The notes below the pieces were generated by a model that saw only the letters and a list, made by a program, of their open reading frames with translations, was not told where the DNA came from and ran no database searches. Position numbers and translations under genes: made by a program. Shown piece after piece: positions 28,780 to 37,665 of a stretch of DNA of 64,000 bases. The first letter of the stretch is position 1. Each line of letters opens with the position of its first letter. Source of the stretch: Enterobacter huaxiensis (GTDB taxonomy: Bacteria; Pseudomonadota; Gammaproteobacteria; Enterobacterales; Enterobacteriaceae); the NCBI RefSeq assembly GCF_003594935.2, contig NZ_CP043342.1:1612001-1676000 (forward strand). Direction: 5' to 3'.

Positions 28780-30156
28780 TTACGCCGGGCGAACGCCCGC
28801 AGCAAGCAGCGCCTGCTCAAATTTATCCAGGAAGATCTTCAGCTCTTCATCGCTGATAAGCAGAGACGGCAGCAGACGCAGAACGATACCGTTACGACCG
28901 CCGCGCTCCAGAATCAGACCGGCTTCGAAGCACTTCTTCTGAATCAGCGCAGACAGCTCGCCGTCGCCCGGGAAGCAGCCCATGTGGTCAGCGGCTTCGT
29001 TTGGCTTAACGATCTCAATACCGATCATCATGCCCAGACCGCGAACGTGACCAATCACCGGGTAGCGTTTCGCCATCTCTTTCAGCTGGCCTTTCAGCCA
29101 TTCGCCTTGTGCAGCCACTTTGCCCGCGATGTTCTGGTCTTTCAGGATTTTCAGCGTCGTCAGACCGGTTGCCATCGCCAGCTGGTTGCCGCGGAAGGTG
29201 CCGGTGTGGTGGCCTGGGGCCCATGCATCGAACTGCTTTTTGATACCGAGCACGGCCAGCGGCAGACCGCCACCGACAGCTTTAGACATCACGATGATGT
29301 CTGGCTCGATGCCAGCGTGTTCGAAGGCGAAGAATTTACCGGTACGGGCAAAGCCCGCCTGGACTTCGTCGAGGATCAGCAGAATGCCGTGTTCCTGAGT
29401 CACTTTACGGATGCGCTGCAGCCACTCGGCCGGAGCCGGGTTCACGCCGCCTTCACCCTGAACCGCTTCCAGAATGACGGCTGCAGGTTTACGCACGCCG
29501 CTTTCAACGTCGTTGATCAGGTTATCGAAATAGTAGGTCAGCGCTTTCACGCCTGCTTCACCGCCGATACCCAGCGGGCAGCGGTACTCGTGAGGGTAAG
29601 GCATGAACTGGACTTCTGGCATCATACCGTCAACCGCTTCTTTCGGAGACAGGTTGCCGGTCACGGACAGCGCACCGTGGGTCATACCGTGGTAACCACC
29701 AGAGAAGCTGATGATACCGCTACGACCGGTCACTTTTTTCGCCAGCTTCAGCGCCGCTTCAACGGCGTCTGCACCGGAAGGACCGGTGAACTGCAGGCAG
29801 TACTCTTTGCCCTGACCAGGCAGCAGAGAGAGCAGGTATTCAGAAAACGCGTCTTTCAACGGCGTCGTCAGATCCAATGTATGTAACGGCAAGCCGCTGG
29901 TAATGACATTTTGGATGCTTTTCAGCACATCAGGATGATTGTGACCCAGCGCGAGGGTGCCAGCGCCGGCTAAACAGTCAAGGTATTCTTTATTATCTGC
30001 ATCGGTGATCCACACGCCTTCTGCTTTAGTGATCGCTAAAGGCAGCTTGCGCGGATAACTCCTGACGTTAGATTCAAACTCGGCCTGACGGGCCAGATAG
30101 GTTTCGTTGCTTTTATGGGCATCTACGGTGTCAATACGGACTTTATCCGTCATCAT
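28780..30156 (-). CDS. dat: Diaminobutyrate-2-oxoglutarate transaminase
   Basis: Class III PLP aminotransferase that makes L-2,4-diaminobutyrate from aspartate 4-semialdehyde with glutamate as amino donor. The 458 residues include [22 protein letters not shown]263 in [14 protein letters not shown] and the Schiff-base lysine K292 in VMSKAVGGG. The upstream AGGAG serves either of two adjacent ATGs (30156 or 30153). First gene of the dat-ddc operon; together they supply 1,3-diaminopropane, the main alternative polyamine in several Enterobacter and Acinetobacter species. Confidence 0.94.
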   Translation of the reverse strand: MMTDKVRIDTVDAHKSNETYLARQAEFESNVRSYPRKLPLAITKAEGVWITDADNKEYLDCLAGAGTLALGHNHPDVLKSIQNVITSGLPLHTLDLTTPLKDAFSEYLLSLLPGQGKEYCLQFTGPSGADAVEAALKLAKKVTGRSGIISFSGGYHGMTHGALSVTGNLSPKEAVDGMMPEVQFMPYPHEYRCPLGIGGEAGVKALTYYFDNLINDVESGVRKPAAVILEAVQGEGGVNPAPAEWLQRIRKVTQEHGILLILDEVQAGFARTGKFFAFEHAGIEPDIIVMSKAVGGGLPLAVLGIKKQFDAWAPGHHTGTFRGNQLAMATGLTTLKILKDQNIAGKVAAQGEWLKGQLKEMAKRYPVIGHVRGLGMMIGIEIVKPNEAADHMGCFPGDGELSALIQKKCFEAGLILERGGRNGIVLRLLPSLLISDEELKIFLDKFEQALLAAGVRPA

Positions 30157-30442
30157 ATCACTCCTACAACCGCGGCTTCGTTATGCGCCACGATTGAATA
30201 AAAAGTTAAAAAACAGATGGGGGTGTCTAAAAAACGCCGCCAATATAGAGCCTTTTTCCGTGGGGCTCAATGGTTAATTTGTTTACTGTTTTGTTACACG
30301 CCACACGAGGGGGGCAATATCCCGTTTCCTGCGTCGTAAAAAGCATTTTTTCGGCAATGAATTCAGCGCGTTATGTACACCTAATCTGGACTGTAAAAGT
30401 GAGGGTTAGAGTGTTACAAATCGTGCCTTTTCCTTAAGAAAA
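30157..30442. other. Control region upstream of dat
   Basis: About 290 bp without a gene, between the dat start and the hairpin ending the small envelope operon. It must carry the dat-ddc promoter on the minus strand. The part nearest dat (30190-30300) is AT-rich with a T-rich run around 30270-30296. I could not identify a specific operator. Confidence 0.4.
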
Positions 30443-30461
30443 AGGAGGCGGAATGCCTCCT
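30443..30461 (-). terminator. Rho-independent terminator of the small envelope operon
   Basis: On the minus strand, stem AGGAGGC / GCCTCCT with a five-nt loop followed by TTTTTCTT, nine nt after the stop of the periplasmic protein gene at 30470. Confidence 0.85.
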
Positions 30462-30469
30462 GGCGATCG

Positions 30470-30907
30470 TTATTTCTGCGTTACCTGCAAAATGCCGTGT
30501 TCACGGCCTTTGGTTTTATTCCAGGAGGCATCCGTAATACCGTTTTCATCAAGGCTAATGGATATAACAAATCCGTTACCATGAATTTCATAAAAGTTAG
30601 CATTCAGGCGTTTCACCGTGGCTTTTTTGCCATTAACGGTGGCGCTAAAAAAGCCGTTTGAAATCGTGGCATTAAGCTCATCAGAAGTGAATGACGCTTC
30701 ACGCATTGGGTCATGGACAGCTGCCGCCTGGTTATGACCCGCCGCGTTTTCAGCCTTGGTTTTCGTAATATCGCACGAGCCGTCGCCATCGCTAATCTGA
30801 GTACATCCGGAACGTTCCAGCTGCGCGCGATAGTGCGCGCTAATGGCATGCGCCGGAGCCGCTGCTACGGTGAACAGCAGGGCAACCAGGGCTAATTTCG
30901 TTTTCAT
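30470..30907 (-). CDS. Uncharacterised periplasmic protein
   Basis: I do not recognise this 145-residue protein. It has a clear Sec signal peptide (about 1-21, AAPAHA|ISAH). The mature part starts with HYRAQLERSGCTQISDGDGSCD, containing two cysteines 11 residues apart that could form a disulfide. A beta-rich C-terminal half follows (FFSATVNGKKATVKRLNANF, then a stretch ending FVISISL). It is the last gene of a three-gene operon and its Shine-Dalgarno overlaps the stop of the preceding lipoprotein gene (TAAGG), so translation is probably coupled. A terminator follows at once. Confidence 0.8.
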   Translation of the reverse strand: MKTKLALVALLFTVAAAPAHAISAHYRAQLERSGCTQISDGDGSCDITKTKAENAAGHNQAAAVHDPMREASFTSDELNATISNGFFSATVNGKKATVKRLNANFYEIHGNGFVISISLDENGITDASWNKTKGREHGILQVTQK

Positions 30908-30916
30908 CGCAAAACC

Positions 30917-31141
30917 TTAATTATGGTGATGGTGTTTATGGGAGGTATCTGTCGCTCGCGCGGCGTTAGCATATGCCGCAGACAGGGACGCGTTATTAAC
31001 GCCCTGTTGTCTTTGCTGTTCTGAAAGGTAGCACGTATCGTAGCTCACCCCTTTTGCGGTGCAATTGGCGATTCGCTGCTCGGGAGAAACGCAGCCCGCG
31101 AGCAGCGCGGCGATAACCGCAATCATCATTAACTTCTTCAT
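30917..31141 (-). CDS. Small histidine-tailed lipoprotein
   Basis: Unrecognised 74-residue protein with a lipoprotein signal (MKKLMMIAVIAALLAGC, lipobox LAGC, C17). The residue after the cysteine is V, so by the +2 rule it should go to the outer membrane. The mature part has two further cysteines (ANCTAKGVSYDTC) and ends SHKHHHHN, a natural histidine cluster that could bind metal. The ATG at 31141 is preceded by AAGG, which overlaps the stop of the upstream 34-codon gene. Middle gene of the three-gene envelope operon. Confidence 0.8.
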   Translation of the reverse strand: MKKLMMIAVIAALLAGCVSPEQRIANCTAKGVSYDTCYLSEQQRQQGVNNASLSAAYANAARATDTSHKHHHHN

Positions 31142-31150
31142 GTTATTGCC

Positions 31151-31255
31151 TTATAAAACACACAGATAATATGAAACGTACATTACGCCGATCCAAATCC
31201 CGATAGAGATAAGCATCAGATATAGGGCCGCTGAGATAAATATATATTTGGACAT
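31151..31255 (-). CDS. Candidate 34-residue membrane protein
   Basis: A short reading frame coding for a protein beginning MSKYIFISAALYLMLISIGI, with one hydrophobic helix of about 25 residues and a tyrosine-rich C-terminus (VSYYLCVL). It resembles no small protein that I can name. Evidence that it is real: the TAA stop forms part of the Shine-Dalgarno of the lipoprotein gene 9 nt downstream, the same stop/SD arrangement as between the next two genes, and the whole frame is hydrophobic. An in-frame ATG at 31270 would add MIAKS; neither start has a good ribosome-binding site. Confidence 0.55.
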   Translation of the reverse strand: MSKYIFISAALYLMLISIGIWIGVMYVSYYLCVL

Positions 31256-31728
31256 GCTTTTGGCTATCATCGTTATTAATTTAATCAGTTCTTGCGCTGG
31301 TTAATAAAAAGTCATGTTAATACAAACCATTCATGAAATAGCTACTGACAAAGGTAACTGCGGTAAACTATCCAGTAAGGTGACTTTTTAATCCTTGATC
31401 GCGATCACTTAAAACTTCTGTTTACAGAATGGTTAATCGATAAAAAATCAATGTAAACATTTACTTATGCCTTCCATCTGAAAGGCTGCTATAAAGAGGT
31501 GAATAAAATCAACCTTATAATGGCCCTTCATCAAGGCTCATTAATGTAAACATTGGTTGTTTGATTTCCCCTTATTTTCAGGAGTGAGTAGCCAGTATTT
31601 TAATTCACAGATCCTGACGAAATGCTCTCAAATTTGAACCTAAGATACCGCTTGCATCCGGGCTTCAGTCGCGGGTAGACTCGCTCTCTAAATGAAGTTA
31701 TTTACAGTAAAGTGATTTCATTGTTATT
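31256..31728. other. AT-rich 470-bp intergenic region with a repeated 12-mer
   Basis: No gene seen. It lies between the divergent small envelope operon and the thiM riboswitch and must hold both promoters. The 12-mer AATGTAAACATT occurs twice in the same orientation, at 31450-31461 and 31543-31554, 93 bp apart. Each is a near-palindrome (AATGT-N2-ACATT). It is a candidate operator pair. Confidence 0.5.
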
Positions 31729-31810
31729 TGACTCGGGGTGCCCTTCTACGTGAAGGCTGAGAAATACCCGTACCACCTGATCTGGATAATGCCAGCGTAG
31801 GGAAGTCAGA
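31729..31810 (+). promoter_or_regulatory. TPP riboswitch (THI element) of thiMD
   Basis: The conserved aptamer landmarks are present in order: ACTCGGGGTGCCC at the 5' side, GGCTGAGAAATACCC, then ACCTGATCTGGATAATGCCA and GCGTAGGGAAGT. After the aptamer, TGCCTT (31811-31816) can pair with AAGGCA (31839-31844), which partly covers the thiM Shine-Dalgarno CAGGAG (31843-31848). This fits the known translational control of thiM by thiamine pyrophosphate. Confidence 0.95.
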
Positions 31811-31854
31811 TGCCTTCCCGGTCATCGCTTCTTCACGCAAGGCAGGAGCGAACC

Positions 31855-32625
31855 ATGCAGCCTGACCTGCTCGATCTACACGTTTTACATCAGTTCCGAA
31901 CCCGTTCCCCGCTTACCCACTGTATGACTAACAATGTCGTACAAACCTTTACCGCCAATGTCCTGCTCGCACTTGGCGCCTCGCCGGCGATGGTGATTGA
32001 AGCCGAAGAAGCCGAACAGTTTGCGACGCTTGCCGATGCGCTGCTGATCAACGTCGGTACGCTGACCGCACCGCGCGCCCAGTCGATGCGTCGGGCAATA
32101 GAAAGTGCGGTGGCGGCAGGCAAACCCTGGACGCTCGATCCGGTTGCCGTTGGCGCGCTCGCCTTTCGCACCCGCTTTTGTCATCAAATTCTCTCCCTTA
32201 AGCCTGCCGCAATTCGTGGTAACGCCTCGGAAATTCTCGCCCTTGCAGGGATGAGCGCGGGCGGTCGCGGCGTAGATACAACCGATACGGCGGCCAGCGC
32301 GCTGCCTGCCGCCCAGGCACTGGCGCGCCAGATCAACGCCATTGTGGTGGTAACCGGCGAGGTGGATTACATCACCGACGGGCAGAGAACCCGCACCGTA
32401 TCGGGGGGCGATCCGATAATGACCCGCGTTGTCGGCACAGGCTGCGCGCTCTCCGCCGTCGTTGCGGCCTGCTGTTCGCTGCCCGGCGACCGGCTGGATA
32501 ATATCGCCGCCGCCTGCGGATGGATAAAGCGTGCCGGTACGGTCGCCGTGGCGCACTCCCGCGGTCCCGGCAGCTTCGCCAGCGCGTTTCTGGACGCGCT
32601 TTATACGCTGGAGGAGCAGGCATGA
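31855..32625 (+). CDS. thiM: Hydroxyethylthiazole kinase
   Basis: Cytoplasmic kinase phosphorylating 4-methyl-5-(2-hydroxyethyl)thiazole in thiamine salvage. The 256 residues contain [28 protein letters not shown] near the N-terminus, the [12 protein letters not shown] segment, and [12 protein letters not shown] with the catalytic cysteine of the ribokinase-like fold. The ATG at 31855 ([15 protein letters not shown]) follows GGAG at 7 nt, and the frame's earlier methionine lies at the riboswitch edge. It overlaps thiD as ATGA. Confidence 0.95.
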   Translation: MQPDLLDLHVLHQFRTRSPLTHCMTNNVVQTFTANVLLALGASPAMVIEAEEAEQFATLADALLINVGTLTAPRAQSMRRAIESAVAAGKPWTLDPVAVGALAFRTRFCHQILSLKPAAIRGNASEILALAGMSAGGRGVDTTDTAASALPAAQALARQINAIVVVTGEVDYITDGQRTRTVSGGDPIMTRVVGTGCALSAVVAACCSLPGDRLDNIAAACGWIKRAGTVAVAHSRGPGSFASAFLDALYTLEEQA

Positions 32626-33422
32626 AGCGGATTAACGCCCTCACTATAGCCGGTACGGACCCCAGCGGCGGCGCCGGTATCCAGGCCGATCTGAAAACCT
32701 TCTCCGCGCTTGGGGCCTATGGCTGCTCGGTGATTACCGCGCTGGTGGCGCAAAACACCCGCGGCGTGCAGTCGGTCTACCGCATTGAGCCGGATTTTGT
32801 CACCGCGCAGCTGGATTCTGTGTTCAGCGACGTGCGCATTGATAGCACCAAAATCGGCATGCTGGCGGAGGCGGATATCGTCGACGCGGTGGCCGAGCGT
32901 CTTAAACGCTATCAGGTGCAAAACGTGGTGCTCGATACCGTAATGCTGGCAAAAAGCGGCGACCCGCTGCTTTCCGCCTCTGCCGTTGAGACGCTGCGTA
33001 AAAAGCTGCTGCCGCAGGTGGCGATGATCACCCCAAACCTGCCTGAGGCCGCCGCGCTGCTGGACGCTCCTCATGCGCAAACCGAACGCGAAATGAAAGA
33101 GCAGGGGCGGGCGCTTCTGGCGATGGGTTGCGGCGCGGTGCTGATGAAGGGCGGTCATCTTGATGATGCGGAAAGCCCTGACTGGCTCTTCACCCGCGAC
33201 GGTGAAGAGCGCTTTACCGCCCCGCGCGTGCAGACTAAAAACACCCACGGCACGGGCTGTACGCTCTCTGCCGCGCTGGCGGCGCTGCGCCCGCGACACA
33301 GCGGCTGGGGAGAGACGGTGCAGGAAGCCAAGATCTGGCTCTCGGCGGCGCTGGCAAAAGCCGATACTCTGGAGGTCGGTCACGGTATTGGACCGGTTCA
33401 CCATTTTCATGCATGGTGGTAA
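32622..33422 (+). CDS. thiD: Hydroxymethylpyrimidine/phosphomethylpyrimidine kinase
   Basis: Cytoplasmic ribokinase-fold enzyme performing two successive phosphorylations of HMP to HMP-PP for thiamine synthesis. At 266 residues it equals E. coli ThiD. Motifs: [20 protein letters not shown] at the N-terminus and the C-terminal [15 protein letters not shown] with the anion hole and catalytic cysteine. It overlaps thiM by 4 nt and has GGAG upstream within thiM, so both are under the TPP riboswitch. Confidence 0.96.
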   Translation: MKRINALTIAGTDPSGGAGIQADLKTFSALGAYGCSVITALVAQNTRGVQSVYRIEPDFVTAQLDSVFSDVRIDSTKIGMLAEADIVDAVAERLKRYQVQNVVLDTVMLAKSGDPLLSASAVETLRKKLLPQVAMITPNLPEAAALLDAPHAQTEREMKEQGRALLAMGCGAVLMKGGHLDDAESPDWLFTRDGEERFTAPRVQTKNTHGTGCTLSAALAALRPRHSGWGETVQEAKIWLSAALAKADTLEVGHGIGPVHHFHAWW

Positions 33423-33465
33423 CTCAGTATAATGGCAGTAAACACCACGCCTGAGAAAAACAGAG

Positions 33466-34212
33466 ATGGAACAAGCGCATACCCGGCTAATCGCTCAGCT
33501 GAATGAACGGATTTCGGCAGCAGATAACACCCCGCTGTACCTGAAGTTTGCCGAAACGGTAAAAAATGCGGTACGCAGCGGCATGCTGGAACACGGCAAT
33601 ATTCTGCCCGGCGAGCGCGATCTGAGCCAGCTAACCGGCGTGTCGCGCATTACCGTGCGCAAAGCGATGCAGGCGCTGGAAGAAGAGGGCGTGGTGACGC
33701 GCGCCCGGGGTTACGGAACGCAGATCAACAATATCTTCGAGTATTCGTTAAAAGAGGCGCGCGGGTTTTCTCAGCAGGTGGTGCTGCGGGGCCAGAAGCC
33801 CAACACCCTGTGGGTCAACAAGCGGGTGGTGAAATGCCCCGAAGAGGTGGCTAACCACCTGTCGATTGCGCCGGAGAGCGAGGTTTTTTTGCTCAAGCGC
33901 ATTCGTTACGTTGATGATGACGCGGTCTCTATTGAAGAGTCCTGGGTGCCGACCGGGTTAATCCCCGACCCCGATGCGATTGGCGTCTCGCTGTACGACT
34001 ACTTCCGCAGCCAGAACATTTTCCCGCAGCGCACACGCTCGCGCGTCAGTGCGCGCATGCCGGACAGCGAGTTCCAGGCGCACATTAAGATGGACGAAAA
34101 AATACCGGTGCTGGTGATCAAGCAGGTTGCGCTTGACCAACAGCACCGGCCGATTGAGTACAGCATCAGCTACTGCCGTAGCGACCTATACGTCTTTGTG
34201 TGCGAGGAGTAA
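33466..34212 (+). CDS. yegW: GntR-family regulator YegW
   Basis: HutC/FarR-type GntR regulator of 248 residues, the E. coli YegW length. An N-terminal winged helix (GNILPGERDLSQLTGVSRITVRKAMQALEEEGVV, about residues 44-77) precedes a UTRA effector domain (about 100-245). It lies 43 nt after thiD but belongs by synteny with the convergent yegTUV operon, which it probably controls. Its last 27 nt overlap the yegV 3' end on the opposite strand. The effector is unknown. Confidence 0.92.
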   Translation: MEQAHTRLIAQLNERISAADNTPLYLKFAETVKNAVRSGMLEHGNILPGERDLSQLTGVSRITVRKAMQALEEEGVVTRARGYGTQINNIFEYSLKEARGFSQQVVLRGQKPNTLWVNKRVVKCPEEVANHLSIAPESEVFLLKRIRYVDDDAVSIEESWVPTGLIPDPDAIGVSLYDYFRSQNIFPQRTRSRVSARMPDSEFQAHIKMDEKIPVLVIKQVALDQQHRPIEYSISYCRSDLYVFVCEE

Positions 34213-35139
34213 GTCCTCCCGCTCGGGCGCACAGTCGCCGCCGCGGTGGCTGACCACCCAGGCGGCTACCGCATTCCCCAGAAGCACGGCATCTGCCAGC
34301 GACCATCCCGCCGCCAGCCCGGCAAGCGTACCGCCCGCATGGCTGTCGCCTGCGCCAATGGTATCCACAACCGTGGCGGGAAACGCCGGCACAACGCCCG
34401 AGGCATCGCCGTCGTACCAGGCGGCACCGTCTTTATCATGACGCACAATCAGCGCCGCGCCGAAACGCTGCTGCCACTTCGCGCCCAGGTTCTCAGCCTT
34501 TACACCCAGTTTTTCAGCCGCTATTTCCGCTTCCTGACGATTAAGCGACACGATGGGCCTGCAGGCCATAATCCGCGCCATCAGCGCGTCGGGAATGTCC
34601 GCGATGCGGGGGCCGAAATCGATAAAGGCCGTCACGTCCTGTAGTCCTTCCAGCCAGCCCGTCAGCAGCTCACCGGAGGGTGAGGCCAGCTGATAGCCGG
34701 ACAAAGAGACCAGGCTGTTTCGCGGCACGTTAAGCCCGTCAAGCCAGCTCTGCTGCCACTGGTTCTCCACGCCGCTAAAGGACATAAAGGTTCGCTCGCC
34801 GTCAGGCTCCACCAGCGCCAGACACCAGCCGTTATCCCCGGCTTCGGCCTCCACGGCGCTGTGCAGATCCTGCTTCGCCATCGCGTTGCGGATAATATCC
34901 GCCCACACGCCGTGGCCGACGGGAAGCGCGTTTTGCGCCGAAATCCCCAGCCGTTTCAGGGCGATGGCGATATTCAGCGCGCAGCCGCCAATATTTACAC
35001 CCTGCTGCTTGAGCTCGATATCGCACCCGCGCCATGGCAGGGCGTAGGCGTCGGCGATAACGTCAATTACCGCCGCGCCCAGCACCGTCACCGGGCGCGT
35101 GGCGTGCAGCGTTTCAAGGCGTTGGGCAAACGAACTCAT
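34186..35139 (-). CDS. yegV: PfkB-family sugar kinase YegV
   Basis: Predicted ribokinase-family carbohydrate or nucleoside kinase, 317 residues. Visible signatures are GGCALNIAIALKRLG near the N-terminus and VVDTIGAGDSHAGG, where the DTxGAGD motif supplies the catalytic aspartate and anion hole. The ATG at 35139 overlaps the yegU stop (ATGA); a longer reading to 35181 lies in yegU. Last gene of yegT-yegU-yegV. The substrate is unknown; context suggests a sugar released from an imported nucleoside-like compound. Confidence 0.92.
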   Translation of the reverse strand: MSSFAQRLETLHATRPVTVLGAAVIDVIADAYALPWRGCDIELKQQGVNIGGCALNIAIALKRLGISAQNALPVGHGVWADIIRNAMAKQDLHSAVEAEAGDNGWCLALVEPDGERTFMSFSGVENQWQQSWLDGLNVPRNSLVSLSGYQLASPSGELLTGWLEGLQDVTAFIDFGPRIADIPDALMARIMACRPIVSLNRQEAEIAAEKLGVKAENLGAKWQQRFGAALIVRHDKDGAAWYDGDASGVVPAFPATVVDTIGAGDSHAGGTLAGLAAGWSLADAVLLGNAVAAWVVSHRGGDCAPEREDLLLAHKDV

Positions 35140-36140
35140 ACGCCCTCCCTTTGCTCCCGATAGTGCAGGAGCTTTTCGCAATAGTGGCCAAAGTCGAGCC
35201 GATTAACGGCGTCGAGCTCGGCTTTCAGGGCCGGATCAATCGACTGCACGCCGTGCAGCGCGCCGCAGATGGCCGTTGCCATCGCGCCAATGGTGTCGGT
35301 ATCGCCGCCCAGGTTGGCGCATAAAATGGCGCAGCGGTTCGGGTCGGTTCCCGCCAGCTCGACCATCGCGATGGCAGCCGGTACGGACTCAATGGTGCTG
35401 GTGCCTGCGCCGATCAGCTGATACACCTGCTCGCTGGCGGATTCTGTCCCGTTGGCTTCTCGTACGGTTTTCAGTGCCAGCTCAATACGTGCCGCAAGCG
35501 ATGCGCTGAAGGTGGTGGTTTTCGCTTCCTGCGCATAGCGGGCGATACCGGGCAGCGCATCGACGATGTTCTGCCAGCGTTCGCCGTCGATGGCGCGTGA
35601 AATTGCCCACGCGATAACAGCCGCACCGGCAATGGCGAGATCGGATTTATGCGTCGGGCTGGAGGCCAGCGCCACCTGCTCAACAAAATGCGCCAGACGG
35701 GTGGCTGGGAGCAGGCAGCCCAGCGGGGACGCGCGCATCGCCGCCCCGTTGGTGACGCCGTTGTTCTCCAGTTCACTCACCGGCTTGCCGTCGCGAATGG
35801 CGTTCAGGGCAATTTTCGAGGTTGGCCCAAGCACGTTCTTATTAAACGCGTCGAAATCCAGCGCCCAGCGAAGAATATGCTTGCCGATAACGTCCGCGTT
35901 AATCTGCCCGTCGCACTCGATAATCGCATCCGCCAGACAGAGCGCCATCGAGGTATCGTCGGTGAACTCGGCCTGGTTGAAATAGCATGCCGCGTTATTC
36001 TCCGCCGGGCCGGGTAAGAAACGGTCAATCCAGCCGAAGTGCGCCTTGACGCGCGTTCTCGGCCACAGTTCCGACGGCATGCCCATCGCATCCCCTAACG
36101 CCTGCCCGTAAAGAGCACCGAGAATACGTTCTTGTTTCAT
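35136..36140 (-). CDS. yegU: ADP-ribosylglycohydrolase family protein YegU
   Basis: DraG/ARH-family hydrolase of 334 residues. Motifs expected for the binuclear Mg site are present: FTDDTSMALCLADAI near the N-terminus and GGDTDTIGAMATAICGA near the C-terminus. Family members cleave N- or O-glycosidic ADP-ribose bonds; the YegU substrate is not established. It overlaps yegT and yegV by 4 nt on either side, so all three are made together. Confidence 0.92.
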   Translation of the reverse strand: MKQERILGALYGQALGDAMGMPSELWPRTRVKAHFGWIDRFLPGPAENNAACYFNQAEFTDDTSMALCLADAIIECDGQINADVIGKHILRWALDFDAFNKNVLGPTSKIALNAIRDGKPVSELENNGVTNGAAMRASPLGCLLPATRLAHFVEQVALASSPTHKSDLAIAGAAVIAWAISRAIDGERWQNIVDALPGIARYAQEAKTTTFSASLAARIELALKTVREANGTESASEQVYQLIGAGTSTIESVPAAIAMVELAGTDPNRCAILCANLGGDTDTIGAMATAICGALHGVQSIDPALKAELDAVNRLDFGHYCEKLLHYREQREGV

Positions 36141-37414
36141 TTAACTTCCCCTTGTGTCAGCGCGGTATCGCCATCAACCACCTCAATTGCGGTGATCTCT
36201 TTATCCGATTCGCGGAAAAACAGCATAAACAGCACGGCAATCACCGCAATCATGATTGCACCAAACGTCCACATTCCGGCCCAGTTGAAGGTCAGCCCAT
36301 TCACCGGCTCTTTGTATGCGAACATTTTCTCCATCATCACGCCGCCCAGGCGGTATCCCAGCAGGCTACCAAAGCCCTGACAGCACAGCGTAATCAAGCC
36401 CTGCGCCGCGGTACGCATGTGCGCCGGCGCCTTTTTGTCCACGTAGATGTACGCGGTCACGTAATAGAAGTCATAGCTCACGCCGTGCAGCAGAATGCCG
36501 AGGAACAGCAGGGCGTAGGTGAAGTACTGATCCGCGCCGCCGTAAACGAAGAAACCGTAGCGGATGGCGGCGGTGATAAGCCCCAGGAGTAAGACCTTCT
36601 TAATACCAAAGCGTTTGGTGAAGAACGGCAGCGCCAGCATAAAGAAGATTTCGGAGAACTGGCCGAGGGTCATCCAGCCGGTGGCGTTTTTCATCCCCAC
36701 TTCGGTCAGGTAGCCGTTGGCGAAGATGTAGTAAAACGCCAGCGGCATCGCGAACAGGAACGAGCAGAAGAAGAATACCAGGAAGTTTTTGTCGCGCAGC
36801 AGGATCAGCGCGTCCAGCCCCAGCATTACCTTGACGTCCAGCTTGCCGGTGCTCTTTGGCGGAGTATTCGGCAGGAAAAGGGCGAACACGCTCAGCAGCG
36901 CGGAGCTGGCGGCGGTCATCAGCAGCGGGATGTTGGTGTCGGAGATATCGCTATAGCCCATCATCTGCGGCAGGAACCCGCACGCCAGGCCCGAGGCGAT
37001 CCAGCCGATGGTCCCCATCACGCGGATGCGCGGGAAATCAGCCTCAACGTCGTCCACGTTGGCGAAGGCAATGCTGTTGGTCAGCGCGATGGTCGGCATA
37101 TAGGTGAGCGAGTAGGCCAGCAGCAGCGGGAAGAAGGCGCTGAACTCGGTTTGCTGCGCGGCGAAATACATCAGAATGGCGCCGGCGAACATCAGCACCG
37201 CCAGCACTTTCTGCGCGGCGAAGAAGCGGTCGGTCAGCGAGCCGACAAGAATAGGTGAGAGGATCGCGGCAATCGCGGTACAGGCATAAGACCAGCCAAT
37301 TTCCCCGGCGGTAAAGCCGCTTTTGCTCAGCCACAGCCACAGCGGCACGAACCACGCGCCCCAGATAAACCATTCAACAAACATCATGAATGACAGTTGG
37401 ACTTTCGTTTTCAT
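36137..37414 (-). CDS. yegT: Nucleoside:H+ symporter family transporter YegT
   Basis: Twelve-span MFS transporter of the NupG/XapB family, 425 residues, starting KTKVQLSFMMFVEWFIWGAWFVPL, the typical NHS-family start. Predicted to import a nucleoside or related ribosyl compound that YegU and YegV then process. First gene of the operon; three GGTAT direct repeats lie 39-67 nt upstream of the start. Function is by family; no substrate is known to me. Confidence 0.92.
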   Translation of the reverse strand: MKTKVQLSFMMFVEWFIWGAWFVPLWLWLSKSGFTAGEIGWSYACTAIAAILSPILVGSLTDRFFAAQKVLAVLMFAGAILMYFAAQQTEFSAFFPLLLAYSLTYMPTIALTNSIAFANVDDVEADFPRIRVMGTIGWIASGLACGFLPQMMGYSDISDTNIPLLMTAASSALLSVFALFLPNTPPKSTGKLDVKVMLGLDALILLRDKNFLVFFFCSFLFAMPLAFYYIFANGYLTEVGMKNATGWMTLGQFSEIFFMLALPFFTKRFGIKKVLLLGLITAAIRYGFFVYGGADQYFTYALLFLGILLHGVSYDFYYVTAYIYVDKKAPAHMRTAAQGLITLCCQGFGSLLGYRLGGVMMEKMFAYKEPVNGLTFNWAGMWTFGAIMIAVIAVLFMLFFRESDKEITAIEVVDGDTALTQGEVK

Positions 37415-37452
37415 TGTTTAATCCTGCATGTCAGAGAGGGTACGCCTTTAAC

Positions 37453-37481
37453 ATACCATTTGATGATACCTTTTAAATACC
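37453..37481. promoter_or_regulatory. Triple direct repeat upstream of yegT, candidate YegW operator
   Basis: ATACC occurs at 37453-37457, 37466-37470 and 37477-37481 (GGTAT on the yegT strand), spaced 13 and 11 bp. The location in the yegT promoter, with a GntR gene at the other end of the locus, suggests an operator. The remainder of the 37415-37665 gap is the fbaB leader; it contains a TCCGAC/GTCGGA hairpin (37632-37648) just before the fbaB Shine-Dalgarno. Confidence 0.4.
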
Positions 37482-37665
37482 TTTAAGGCGATTGTTTGAT
37501 CAGTGTAACAAAATTGTTGTACATGAAACGAGCCAGCAGATTGTGCTTAAAAAAGTTGCAGACGGTGGAAAATCTGTTAAGTCGGTACCAGGCTTAGTCT
37601 GCCTGCAAAAATGTGGGTTTGGATTACACGCTCCGACTTCTCGTCGGACTTACGGGAGCATCACT

